A stretch of 26,893 nt of DNA from Sporisorium sorghi (GCA_023212695.1 JALCCG010000284.1:1-26893), one strand, 5' to 3'. Positions 17,264-26,388 are shown, counted from the first letter of the stretch. The notes: generated from the sequence alone by a model not told the origin. Numbers and translations: made by a program.

Positions 17264-19054
17264 CTACGCATCAGCAGTATACCCCCGATTCGCCTTCGCA
17301 ACCACACCATTCTCGACCAGCTTCATCCGCAACAGCAACCGCTTCGTCTCCCTGCAGCGCTTGTCGCCCAACTCTACCGTCTCTTCAAACACCGCCCTGC
17401 GCGGATCCTTGGTCCGATACTCGAGCGTCTGACTAATCGCATCGATCCTCGCATCGCCCACTTCGGCAGCTTTGCCAGGCAAATTCTTGAACTCCTCCCG
17501 CTCGATACACGCCACCAGCTCCTCGGTTATCTGCTGCGTCGTCCATCCAAACGCAGCAGCGAAGCGTGCGATGCTGATCCGGTCGAACGGCGTGATGAAC
17601 TGGCGCAGCGCTCGCCTGGTGAGGATGTGGCGCAGGTTCTGGACGTGAGGCGCAAGGTAAGGGTCGAGGAGGTGACGCGTCTGGTGCTGGTCGAGGATCT
17701 CGCCGACCCGCTTGAACTGCGCCGTGCTGAATGCCTCGAGGAGCTCGCGGACGTAAGGCTCGTATTCAAGAAAGCCGCGGAAGTTTTTGCTGTCGAGCAC
17801 TTTGCTCTTGAGGTCGGCGCGATCCAACGTGGCCAGACTGCAGAGTGCCACGTAGATGGACACGTCCGAGGGCGTGATGATGTCGGAGAACGATGCGCTG
17901 TGAGCGGGATCAATGCTGAGCAAGATCTTCGCTGCGGCGTTGTACTGACCACGACACATCAGTGCCACGGCATCGGCAGCACGCAGCTTTGCGCCCGTCT
18001 CGGCGACCAACTTCCTCGCTGCGGCCTGAGATGCACTTATTTCGCCGCCGGATCCAGCTTGATTGTTCGGAGTAGATGACGTTGACGTGGTGGGCGCTGC
18101 TGTGCTTCCACCTGCACGGAACAGCGCGCCAATCGCATCAGCTCCCGCAGTAGAAGCACCCTTGGTCGGAGGAGCGATATTTGAAGTGCCGAGCGAGCTC
18201 AGCTTCCTGCCTCCACCACTCCCAGAAGGCACGTACGACTCGAGCACGCCTTCAGCCTTGCTAACAAACGTCTGGACGTTGGTCCAGTTCTCGAGCCGCA
18301 ACGACACCTCGATGACATTCATGCACATTTCGACGACATGGTCAGTCGTAGAGCAGTAGTCTCGCGTCTTGGTGTACGACTTCAACGCCTCGATATAGTC
18401 GCCCGTGTCCCAAAAGTGGTCGCCGAGGTCTCGGTGCGCCATGCGGATCGATTCCTTGATGAGGTTGTTCTGGTAGTTGCGCATCTCGAGCTCGAGCTTT
18501 TCGCGCTCAGCATTGTTGCGCTGCTGCGTCGACTGGATCCATTCCGAGTCTGCTGCGATGCGTTGCGATGCTGGAATCAGGTTGCCCGTCTCCGGCTCGG
18601 TGTTGTGGACAGTGACCATGTTTTGGTACGCGGCAACATCCCGAGTGTTTTCCTTGAGGAAGTCGATTGCGGCCTTGCTGCAGATAGTACGCAGCGGTGG
18701 ACAGTGTGTGGCAATGTACATCAAGCGACGAGCGCGCGCATTGCCAGAGTAGGCAGAGGTGTATGCCTCCCAGTCGAAGTTGTCAGTGGGACCGAAAGGG
18801 ACGTTTTTCAGAGAGATTTGCGAGGACAACGAGGAGGTCGAAGCGATCCTCGACGACGACGCCTCAGCTGAGGCCGCTACTTCTTCGTCCATCTTGACCG
18901 GGCCTTCTGAAGTGTTGGCGGTGTTCGAGATGGCTGATGATGATGGTTGTGGGGGAAGAGCAACGCGAAGACTTGAGTTGAGTGTGTCTCTTTTTGCGCA
19001 GTAGGTCAAGTACCTCGACGAAGGTGGAGGCTCGAGCGCAGATTTGGCGCGCAT
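17264..19054 (-). CDS. CSN1: COP9 signalosome subunit 1 (CSN1/GPS1)
   Basis: The open frame gives 596 residues from the ATG at 19054. A second in-frame ATG at 18890-18892 (residue 55, MDEEVAASAEA) has a better context (caagATGg). The 54 codons before it resemble a fungal leader (ccacaaccatcatcatc), so translation may start there, giving 542 residues. The helical-repeat region includes FDWEAYTSAYSGNARARRLM, HRDLGDHFWDTGDYIEALKS and YTKTRDYCST. A Gly/Ser/Thr-rich insert of about 65 residues follows, then the PCI domain (about 425-535; FLEYEPYVRELLEAF, ITPFDRISIARFAAAFG) and the ARIDAISQTLEYR hinge segment. CSN1 is a PCI scaffold of the complex that removes Nedd8 from cullins. Rpn7 of the proteasome lid is the main alternative, but the RDYCST and SRxF-type context favours CSN1. 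Confidence 0.9.
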   Translation of the reverse strand: MRAKSALEPPPSSRYLTYCAKRDTLNSSLRVALPPQPSSSAISNTANTSEGPVKMDEEVAASAEASSSRIASTSSLSSQISLKNVPFGPTDNFDWEAYTSAYSGNARARRLMYIATHCPPLRTICSKAAIDFLKENTRDVAAYQNMVTVHNTEPETGNLIPASQRIAADSEWIQSTQQRNNAEREKLELEMRNYQNNLIKESIRMAHRDLGDHFWDTGDYIEALKSYTKTRDYCSTTDHVVEMCMNVIEVSLRLENWTNVQTFVSKAEGVLESYVPSGSGGGRKLSSLGTSNIAPPTKGASTAGADAIGALFRAGGSTAAPTTSTSSTPNNQAGSGGEISASQAAARKLVAETGAKLRAADAVALMCRGQYNAAAKILLSIDPAHSASFSDIITPSDVSIYVALCSLATLDRADLKSKVLDSKNFRGFLEYEPYVRELLEAFSTAQFKRVGEILDQHQTRHLLDPYLAPHVQNLRHILTRRALRQFITPFDRISIARFAAAFGWTTQQITEELVACIEREEFKNLPGKAAEVGDARIDAISQTLEYRTKDPRRAVFEETVELGDKRCRETKRLLLRMKLVENGVVAKANRGYTADA

Positions 19055-19124
19055 TTCAAATTGTTGCGCTCGCCGATCTCACACCTTGAAAATTCGGCGC
19101 GATTTTGGTCGTTTGCTCACCATC

Positions 19125-19151
19125 TTTTTTTTTTTTTTTTTTTTTTTTTTT
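19125..19151. repeat. T27 homopolymer in the CSN1/MTR3 divergent promoter
   Basis: An uninterrupted T27 lies 59 bp upstream of the MTR3 ATG and 71 bp upstream of the longest CSN1 start. The shared promoter is only 156 bp if CSN1 starts at 19054, or 318 bp if it starts at 18892. Confidence 0.9.
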
Positions 19152-19210
19152 CTTCCTGACCTCGCCCACCATCATCGTTACCATATCCACCAAAACACAC
19201 ACCTGCCACC

Positions 19211-20110
19211 ATGTCCAAATACGATAGGCGCCGGGTCAACGGCCCACCGAGCTACGTCCCCATCCAAGAATCTTCCAGCTCATCCTCTGCCTCGGCGCCC
19301 CTCGCGACCACCTCCTTGCAGCGGCCCGACAACCGATCCTACACCGAGCAGCGGCCCATCTTCCTGCAGACCAACCTCGTGCCCTCCGCGTCCGGCAGCT
19401 CGTACATCGAGATTGGCGACCTCAAACTTGCCTGTTCCGTCTTCGGGCCTCGGCAGGTCAAAGGGCGGCAGTACAGCGGCAAAGCGGAGCTGAACGTCGA
19501 GGTGAAATTCGCGCCGTTTTCGAGCAGACGGCGCAGGAGGCCGGGCAAGACGACCGAGAGCGCGCACCTCTCCGGGCTGCTGCACCAGGCGCTGCTGCCA
19601 TCACTCAGGCTTGACCTGCTGCCCAAAGCGTCGTTGGATATTCACATTATGGTGTTGCAGACGGACGGGCTGGAGGAGTCGTGCATCGCGGCGGGGTGCA
19701 TTGCGGCGTCGACTGCACTCGCGTCTGCGGGGATCGAGATGTTCGGCCTCGTCGTGGGTACGGTTGCTCTTATCCCTGCCGCCACGGAATCTGGGGGGAA
19801 GGAAAAGAGCGTGCTGCTGGACCCGAGCTCAGCCGACCTCGGGCTGGTCTCGGGCATGAAGACCGCAACGAGAGTGCTCATGTGCGGCATGCCCGCGCTG
19901 GCGTCCGTGACGTGTCTGAATGTCTCGGCTGGGTCTACGACGACAAAGACGCAAACGAGCACGTCGTTAGCTGCTGGCGTGGATGCAGATACCCTCGATC
20001 AAGCACTCACCACTGTCAACGCAAGCTTGGTCGATATTCACAAGGTCGTTGCTCAGGCGCTCGCTGAAGACTTTCAACGTCGGACCGCCTTGACGAGCTC
20101 GAGCGCTTAG
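19211..20110 (+). CDS. MTR3: Exosome core subunit Mtr3 (EXOSC6), RNase PH fold
   Basis: An intronless ORF of 299 residues with ATG in good context (accATGt). After a Ser-rich N-terminus of about 35 residues, the RNase PH fold begins with RPDNRSYTEQRPIFLQTN, then SGSSYIEIGDLKLACSVFGPR, the basic segment SSRRRRRPGKTTE, LDIHIMVLQTDGLEESCIAAG and AGIEMFGLVVGTV. Residues of the phosphorolytic active site are not preserved, as is normal for this subunit. The short insertion-free N-terminus and the RRRRRP patch match EXOSC6/Mtr3 better than Rrp41 or Rrp46. Mtr3 pairs with Rrp42 in the PH ring of the exosome, which processes and degrades RNA 3'-5' in nucleus and cytoplasm. The gene diverges from CSN1 and converges on the channel gene. 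Confidence 0.9.
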   Translation: MSKYDRRRVNGPPSYVPIQESSSSSSASAPLATTSLQRPDNRSYTEQRPIFLQTNLVPSASGSSYIEIGDLKLACSVFGPRQVKGRQYSGKAELNVEVKFAPFSSRRRRRPGKTTESAHLSGLLHQALLPSLRLDLLPKASLDIHIMVLQTDGLEESCIAAGCIAASTALASAGIEMFGLVVGTVALIPAATESGGKEKSVLLDPSSADLGLVSGMKTATRVLMCGMPALASVTCLNVSAGSTTTKTQTSTSLAAGVDADTLDQALTTVNASLVDIHKVVAQALAEDFQRRTALTSSSA

Positions 20111-20334
20111 AAGTAGATTGTACGAAAGCCATTTCCATTCACTCAATCACTCGTCACCATCGTATGGACTGCAATCTGACTCCACGGATGACGTCGTCTC
20201 GCTGGCACAGCCGCTTGTCCAGAAACAGGATGAAATGCAATTGAGAAGTGAGAATGCAGAATGGAACTGTATGAGTGTAGAATCTAGAAGGCAATGTTCT
20301 AACGAAATCCAATGACGACAAATCGTTACACCGA

Positions 20335-23274
20335 TCAACCACCATCGCCGCCCTGGTTGGCAAACTTCTTGGCCTCGCGCCTGACCTTACGCATGCGCAC
20401 ATTGGCCGCATCCAGCTCGAGCTCGTCGGGCGGGGGCGTAAAGTTCATAAACGACTTGGGCTTCTTGGGCGGCAGAGCGACCGCACCGCCAGCAGCGCGA
20501 ATCTGCGGACTCGGGTAGGGCGATGGGGTGAAGTCATCGAGCACGTAGCCGTTGTCGTCTTCGTCGCCGAGACTGTCCTGGCGGCGCGGAGCAGAAGCGC
20601 GTGGGTCGGCACGGTCGTAGCTCGGAGGCAAGGCAGCCGCATCCTCGGTCCAGTAGACGATGGGCTGCACGGGATTGGCGTACCGAATGCCGTGCTTCTT
20701 GGCATAGAACGCGAATGCAGAGAAAAAGGCATTCTTGCGGTAGAAGCGACGTCCCCAATCCTGCCACGTGTCGGCGTGCGTCATACCGATGGTGCACTCG
20801 ATGCTGCGCATGTACTCGATCTTCTGCGGTACAATGGCGGTGCTGGGCACAAACAGACGTTCAGGCTCGGTCTGCAGCCAGTGGATCATGTCCTCTTCGA
20901 GCGCATCGAGCTTCTCGATGGGCGTGTTGAAGTCAAACTGCGCGGTGATGGCCTCCCACTGGTAGCCGGAGCGGCGCATGTTGAGGATGCTGGTGGCCGA
21001 GAGGATGACGTTGCTGATGTAGACGTCCTGGTTGAGCGAGTCGGTAAACAGACACGAGAGCAGAGACATGCGCTTGACCACGAGCACCACTTCGCCAATC
21101 TGAATACGATCACCCGTATCGAAGGGATGGGTGATAAAGATGAAAATGATCGAGTCAAAGACGTTGGCGGCCGACTCCTTGAAGACGAACGCGAAGGCGA
21201 TGGCGAGCGAGTAGAAGGTGGTGAGCGTCTTGCCAATGTTGACGTTGAAGATGGCGAGCGCCTCAAACATGATGATGATGAGGCACACGACCAAAAAGAT
21301 GCCATCGAGCTGACCGACGGCGTGGTTGACGTCCTGCATGGATCGACTGAGGAAGCGACGCTCCTTGTACACCTGCATGACGGTGTTCTTGATCTCGGTC
21401 TGCGAAATGTCTCCGTTGCCGTCGCGGTCAAACACGCTGAAGGCGTCGCGAGCATCCCCGGGGTTGGTGTATGCGGGCTCGAAGTCGGATGGAATCAAGT
21501 AGCTGCGCTTGTGTGCACCTCGGAAGGCGACAAAGATGGAGCGGGCCAGTCGCTTGGCTTCGGCGGGCGAGTTGACGTCGGTGCCGATACCGAGCGTCTC
21601 GTTGCGAAGCAGCCCGAACGGATCGTTCATGGCGACACGCGCCAAAGTGCTGGCCTGTCCAGCCGTGACACGCACCCTGCGTCCGCCACGAGCTGCGACC
21701 CGTGCAATGAGGTTGGACTTGCCGTCGCCGCGAGCAGGCGCTTGGCCCTCTGCGGGTTTGCCGGTGGCCGGGTCGATGGCGCGGTCATTGACGCCTTCAT
21801 AAGCAGTCTGCTGGTCCGAGGGGCGCTTCTTGCTGTGCTTCTTGAACCAGGAGCTCTTGCTCGAGTCAGAGACGTTGCGCGAACCTTTGACATCGGCATC
21901 GAGAGCAAAGTCGGTGGGAGTGGCAGCGCCACTGGCACTGGGAGAAGCTCTAGCGGAGCGTGACAGACCAAAGGCGGAAGCAGTGTCGCGCGGCTTGAGT
22001 TTGGGCTTGTGATCGCGGAGCCAGTCAAACACCTTGAGCGACTTGGTGACCTTTGCGATACGGTCAGCATAGGCGCTGCGGTGGAAGGACATGGCGATGT
22101 GCTTGATGATGATCTTTTCGGCACAGATGGTCAAGGTGAAGAAAAAGAAGAACTCGATGACCTGGTAGATGCGGTAGAGGTAGCCGGCTCGGCTGTCGCG
22201 TGCGTTTGTGTGATCGTAGAGGCCGTAGATCGAGTTGAAGATGATGGCCCAGGAGCCCCAGCTGAGGGCAGCGTAGCAGACGAGCTTGATGTAGCCCTTG
22301 ATGGCGTCAAAGTACTCGGCGAGCGAAAGGACACGCTGGCTTGGACGACCCCAGACAAGTTGGATGAGGCCGAGCACCGCTTTGGGGAAGAGCTCGACGA
22401 GCAGATGGATCCACCACTCGACGTGCAAGTTGAACGCAGCCCAGATGAACCAAGCCTGGACATTGTCTGCAACGTAATCGCGATGACCTTCGTCGGAACC
22501 CTGGCGGCGGTAGACGTACTGGATGACGATGACAGGCACCAGGAGACAAGCCGAGACGATCAGATTGCCGAGGAAGGTGGTGGCGAGGAAGCGAAGGATC
22601 TTCCAAAGGCTGAGACGGCCCATGCGAACCTGTTTGGCCTGCTCGTTTTCGAAGCGTACTGCCTCGTCCAGGTCCTCTTCATCGGACCAGTCAAAGTCGC
22701 CGTAGTCGCGGTCGTTGCCGCCGTCGGTGGAAGAGACCTCGCTGTCCTGACGGACAAAGGGAGGGCGGTAGGGGACGTTGCTGCTATAGTTGAATGCGCC
22801 GGGGGCGCGATTGGTCTGGTGAGGTGGGAAGTCAGACTTGGGACCGAGGCCAGGAGGCTTGGAGAGTTGGCGGTCGCGGAAATCGGCGAGCGGGTCGGTG
22901 ATGGCTACGCGTGGACCGGCTGTGCCAGGTCGCGAGTTGGGGCCGGAAGAGTTTGCAGAGTCGGCGAGGATGCCGTGATCCTGGACAGTGAGATGCTGCT
23001 GCGAAGACTTGGTGTGTGAAGTATCGGCGGCAGACTGACCCGAGGTGTTGGCTTGGCCGGATGCCAGAGCAGCTATAGCGGCATCGTGGAGCATATGATC
23101 GTCATTGGGAGCAGAAGGAGGAGCAGCGAGGTTGGATTGGCTCGCATAGATGGGTGGCAGAGGATCGTGAGGGTTGTGTGGCTGGTAAGGTGGTGAAGCG
23201 GGCTCGCTCTGGATGCTCTCCGGCAGCGATAGCGACTCGGGAGAGGGCGGAGAGTGAGGTGAAGAAGCTGGCAT
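20335..23274 (-). CDS. EF-hand MscS-like mechanosensitive channel (Msy1/Msy2 family)
   Basis: An intronless ORF of 979 residues. The cytosolic N-terminus (about 1-220) is Ser/Pro-rich. Hydrophobic segments lie at about 225-255, 270-310, 328-350 and 368-393. A disordered basic linker (about 410-520) precedes the conserved RSIFVAFRGAHKR region. A single canonical EF-hand loop DRDGNGDISQTE lies near 614-625. Two further membrane segments (about 655-675 and 686-720) include the pore-lining helix YSLAIAFAFVFKESAANVFDS and the beta-domain HPFDTGDRIQIGEVVLVVKRMSLL. The family in fission yeast (Msy1, Msy2) resides in the ER and perinuclear membranes and limits Ca2+ rise and swelling in hypo-osmotic shock. 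That location is inferred here. The C-terminus is a Pro/charged tail. It converges on MTR3 and diverges from the CTK2-like cyclin. Confidence 0.93.
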   Translation of the reverse strand: MPASSPHSPPSPESLSLPESIQSEPASPPYQPHNPHDPLPPIYASQSNLAAPPSAPNDDHMLHDAAIAALASGQANTSGQSAADTSHTKSSQQHLTVQDHGILADSANSSGPNSRPGTAGPRVAITDPLADFRDRQLSKPPGLGPKSDFPPHQTNRAPGAFNYSSNVPYRPPFVRQDSEVSSTDGGNDRDYGDFDWSDEEDLDEAVRFENEQAKQVRMGRLSLWKILRFLATTFLGNLIVSACLLVPVIVIQYVYRRQGSDEGHRDYVADNVQAWFIWAAFNLHVEWWIHLLVELFPKAVLGLIQLVWGRPSQRVLSLAEYFDAIKGYIKLVCYAALSWGSWAIIFNSIYGLYDHTNARDSRAGYLYRIYQVIEFFFFFTLTICAEKIIIKHIAMSFHRSAYADRIAKVTKSLKVFDWLRDHKPKLKPRDTASAFGLSRSARASPSASGAATPTDFALDADVKGSRNVSDSSKSSWFKKHSKKRPSDQQTAYEGVNDRAIDPATGKPAEGQAPARGDGKSNLIARVAARGGRRVRVTAGQASTLARVAMNDPFGLLRNETLGIGTDVNSPAEAKRLARSIFVAFRGAHKRSYLIPSDFEPAYTNPGDARDAFSVFDRDGNGDISQTEIKNTVMQVYKERRFLSRSMQDVNHAVGQLDGIFLVVCLIIIMFEALAIFNVNIGKTLTTFYSLAIAFAFVFKESAANVFDSIIFIFITHPFDTGDRIQIGEVVLVVKRMSLLSCLFTDSLNQDVYISNVILSATSILNMRRSGYQWEAITAQFDFNTPIEKLDALEEDMIHWLQTEPERLFVPSTAIVPQKIEYMRSIECTIGMTHADTWQDWGRRFYRKNAFFSAFAFYAKKHGIRYANPVQPIVYWTEDAAALPPSYDRADPRASAPRRQDSLGDEDDNGYVLDDFTPSPYPSPQIRAAGGAVALPPKKPKSFMNFTPPPDELELDAANVRMRKVRREAKKFANQGGDGG

Positions 23275-24048
23275 GGCGGCAGCGCACCTTTTGTTACACG
23301 GCTAAGCTATTGTGCTTAGGACCAAAATGCGAGCATGGAGCGGAACCTTCTCTGACCGGCAGAGAAGGAGTGAAGTCCGAATAGCCACCAGGATTGCAGA
23401 TCAACGACAAAGCGAAGAGTGGATGGTTTGTCGAGCTACCGGATTGATGGGATGGATGGTGTTGGTTCGAACGAAAGGGACAGAATCGACGAGTGTGTCA
23501 AAAGCAATGCAAGCGCTGTCCAACGCACACGCTCGGTCCCTGAAAAGTCTAAAGTCACACGCCCAAAAAAAGTGCGTTTCTTCGACGTCGTCACAAAAAA
23601 TTCTGGTGACGTTGTTGTCACACGAAGCGGCGCGGCACAGCAGCGGAGCAGCGGAGCAGCGCAGGAGCACAGCACAGCACAGCGAGCCATGCACAAAGCC
23701 GCAGCCGTTGTTTTGGATTTTGCCGATCTGAGCGCAAAAAAACCTGCCTAAGGAAATTTACACTCACTTTCTGCTGAAAGCGAAGCTGAGGATCGACCCT
23801 CGCCTGCAAGTCCAAGCTCAAATAGAGCGCGAGCCAACAGGTCTTCTATGTTCGAACCTCGACCAGATTGGAGATGGAAGGAGCTGGTGAAATCAGGAAC
23901 GACCGGACGATGAGGGCTCTCGACACGCCAAGACCGCTCACAGATGCACACGCACGCTGTCAGTCAGTCTTGTTTGACCCTCGAAATCCTGCATGTTGGC
24001 GTGTGCTGGCCTCTTCTCTTGCAGCGACAAAGACGCCGAAGCTGCGAC

Positions 24049-24090
24049 TTTTTTTTTTTTTTTTTTCTTTTCTTTTTTCTTTTTTTTTTT
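24049..24090. repeat. T-rich tract (T18 C T4 C T6 C T11)
   Basis: 42 nt of T broken by three single C residues, about 190 bp upstream of the CTK2-like ATG. It is another poly(dA:dT) element in a divergent promoter. Confidence 0.9.
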
Positions 24091-24226
24091 AACTTGAATA
24101 TGTGTAGGCCAATGATCTAACAACAGTCACCGAAAAAAAAATCGTCTCTAAGGGTCTCGACACCATCACCGCTCAACAAGATCATCATCTTCATCCTTCG
24201 GGACCTGCAAGAGCCGCTACCAAAAC

Positions 24227-24253
24227 ATGTTGCTCAGTCACCCACTCCAGTGA
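24227..24253 (+). promoter_or_regulatory. Short upstream ORF before the CTK2-like cyclin
   Basis: An ATG in favourable context (A at -3, aacATG) opens an 8-codon frame, MLLSHPLQ, ending in TGA at 24251-24253, 26 nt before the cyclin ATG. It is a candidate translational brake if the transcript starts upstream of 24227. Confidence 0.4.
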
Positions 24254-24279
24254 TCTCTCTTCAAGCGGACCTCAAGACC

Positions 24280-26388
24280 ATGCCAGCCCACGCACGCGGG
24301 CCACCGCCTACCGGTCCAGCTGCCTGGCAGCAACACCAACCTGGCTTTGCGTCATCCTCCAGCGGCAATGGCACTCCTCACATCCAGCCGCCTACCGGAC
24401 CATCACGCGGCATACCCCCTCAACAACCATTCGCCTCCATACCGCCAGCCACCGCTCCACCGCTCCCAGCGACCACTCCAGCAGTCATCGATACCGCCCC
24501 ACCACCCATCCCAGACCCTCCCGCCATCCCCACCTTCTCGCACATCCCCTACTTCACCTCCATCCAGCTCGAAACGCTCTACACCCGCCGGCGCGGCACG
24601 CGCATGTCGGCCGCCACATGGCTCGCCAACCGCGACATCGCCACGGGCTTCATCCAGTCCGTCGCCTCGCGTCTTGGCTTCCCGCAGCGCACCATCGCCA
24701 CCGCACAGCAGATCTACCAGCGCTTTCATCTGTTTTATCCGCCCTCCGACTTTGTGCTCCACGAGATTGCCGTCGCGTCTCTGTTCGTGGCGGCGAAGCT
24801 GAACGATACTCACAAGAAGCCGAGGGACTTGTTGTTGGCGAGCTATGCGCTGCGCTTCCCTCAGCTTGTTAAGGGTGGTGGTGCCATGGCGCAAGATGTC
24901 GCGGTGGCGGTTGACGAGCCAGGCTTCCCAACGCTCGCGGGGCAGAAACGCAAGATGACAACTACGAGCAATGGCACCGAGATGTCGCCCAGACCGCTGG
25001 CGATGGCGATCGGCAGCGTGGGCGAGGCCGACGTCGACCCCGTGGCTCTCGAGAACGACCGCAAACGGCTCATGGCGCTCGAAAAGCTTATACTCGAGGG
25101 TCTGTGCTTCAACTTTCACAGCAGCGCCAGCACCGCGCTCAAGTTGGTCATCAAGCTCGGCAGACAGAGTGGGTTGTCCAAGTCGTTCATACGCACCGCG
25201 TGGAAGCTCGCTGCGGACCTGTTTCGAACGTCGGCGCCGATGCAGTATGCGCCGAATGTGATCGCTGTGGCTGCGCTGTATGCCGCTGCGTTACTGGCTA
25301 GGCCGCCACAGAGTACGACGGTGCCGGTGGAGCAGGAAGGGACTGCTGCGAGTGCGGCTAGTGTCGACAAAGAGGAGGATGCGATCGTGACGTTCCTAAA
25401 TAGCATCAGGGCGGTCTCGACGGCGCCAGCGCCTCAGTCGACAACAGCGAGCGATGCCGATGCACCACCACGCATTCCACTCTCCGAACCGTTCGCCAGC
25501 TGCGACCCCGCGTGCCGCGTGCACATCGAAGACGTCGAAGAAGCAGTGCACGAGCTGCTCGACCTGTACCTCTCCTCCGCCGCCCAGCTGCCGCCCACAC
25601 TCTACCTATCCTCCACCTCCTCCCTGGGCCACTCTGGCAGTGCAGGAGCCACCCCGTCGCCGCTGTCGCCCGCGGACCCGCTCGACTTGTACGGTGCGTC
25701 GCCCGCGTCGTCTGGCGGGCTGAGCGATGCGCAGCCCGCAGGCACGCGCAGGAAGCTCAAGCAGTACGAGTACGCGCCGCCGCCGTTTGGGCTCGTGGAT
25801 TGGCTCAACGCCGCGCGCTGGACGCAGGTCCAAACCGCGCACGGGGGTCGGAGGTCTGCGGCGGAGAAGGGCAAGGGGGATGCGACGCCGACCAAGCTGC
25901 TGGCGACGCTGCTGACGGATCTCAAGATCTATTTGCGCGGGATTGAGTACGATCGCCAGAGGGCTGACGACGCGTTTCTTGTGGAGCGCGGTGTTGTTGC
26001 TGAGCTTAGCGTGGTTCCTCTGCCGGGCGCAGAGGGGATCGATCCAGCGGCAGCGGCGGTAGGGGTGCCAGCCATGCTGGGCGGCGCATCGCACTCGGTG
26101 GCCGTCGACCTCCGCCCGCTCACAGATACCGGACGCACGCCCAAGAGTAGCGACGAGATTCTAGCAGAGATGGGGGAGGCCGAAAGGGTGATCGTGCAGC
26201 GCATCCGCAGACGCAAGCTCGTCGCAGCGCTGAGAGTGACGTTTGTCGAGCCCGAGGTGGAGAAGCGGCCACCGGTGCTGGGACAGGCTGTACAGCAGAC
26301 ACCGCAGCAGCAGGCAAAAGAAGCATCAGCGGCAGACGCAGCAACCAAGCGAAACCGCATCGAACAGGCCAAACGCTACCTCTTCTAG
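24280..26388 (+). CDS. CTK2: CTK2-like cyclin (CTD kinase I beta subunit, cyclin K/T class)
   Basis: The frame is open from a GTG at 24250, but the first ATG is at 24280, giving 702 residues. The first ~85 are Pro/Ala/Gln-rich. The first cyclin fold begins near 91 (FTSIQLETLYTRR) and contains FPQRTIATAQQIYQRFHLFY and ASLFVAAKLNDTHKKPRDLL. It is interrupted by a ~50-residue disordered insert (residues ~205-255, with KRK) before RLMALEKLILEGLCFNFH. The second fold starts near 285 (ALKLVIKLGRQSGLSKSF) and is also expanded. The HKKPRDLL and YQRFHLF context resembles yeast Ctk2/fission yeast Lsc1 more than cyclin C or L. Ctk2 activates Ctk1/CDK12, which phosphorylates Ser2 of the RNA polymerase II tail. 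Cyclin T/Pch1 of Cdk9 is the alternative. The C-terminal third, with QYEYAPPPFGLVDWLNAARW, is not a domain I know. Confidence 0.82.
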   Translation: MPAHARGPPPTGPAAWQQHQPGFASSSSGNGTPHIQPPTGPSRGIPPQQPFASIPPATAPPLPATTPAVIDTAPPPIPDPPAIPTFSHIPYFTSIQLETLYTRRRGTRMSAATWLANRDIATGFIQSVASRLGFPQRTIATAQQIYQRFHLFYPPSDFVLHEIAVASLFVAAKLNDTHKKPRDLLLASYALRFPQLVKGGGAMAQDVAVAVDEPGFPTLAGQKRKMTTTSNGTEMSPRPLAMAIGSVGEADVDPVALENDRKRLMALEKLILEGLCFNFHSSASTALKLVIKLGRQSGLSKSFIRTAWKLAADLFRTSAPMQYAPNVIAVAALYAAALLARPPQSTTVPVEQEGTAASAASVDKEEDAIVTFLNSIRAVSTAPAPQSTTASDADAPPRIPLSEPFASCDPACRVHIEDVEEAVHELLDLYLSSAAQLPPTLYLSSTSSLGHSGSAGATPSPLSPADPLDLYGASPASSGGLSDAQPAGTRRKLKQYEYAPPPFGLVDWLNAARWTQVQTAHGGRRSAAEKGKGDATPTKLLATLLTDLKIYLRGIEYDRQRADDAFLVERGVVAELSVVPLPGAEGIDPAAAAVGVPAMLGGASHSVAVDLRPLTDTGRTPKSSDEILAEMGEAERVIVQRIRRRKLVAALRVTFVEPEVEKRPPVLGQAVQQTPQQQAKEASAADAATKRNRIEQAKRYLF

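Larger units (their letters stand above)
23275..24279. promoter_or_regulatory. Divergent promoter of the MscS-like channel and CTK2-like cyclin
   Basis: A 1-kb head-to-head interval with no supported gene. Visible elements are a GTGAC-N6-GTCAC inverted repeat near 23615-23630 next to a GACGTCGTCAC segment (CRE/bZIP-like half sites), imperfect GGAGCAGC and CACAG repeats at about 23638-23682, a T-rich tract at 24049-24090, and a short upstream ORF at 24227-24253. Confidence 0.5.

Noticed and set aside
20692..23019. Two long plus-strand ORFs (423 and 336 codons) opposite the MscS-like channel
   Set aside because: They are antisense shadows of a clear channel gene, with no recognisable domain.
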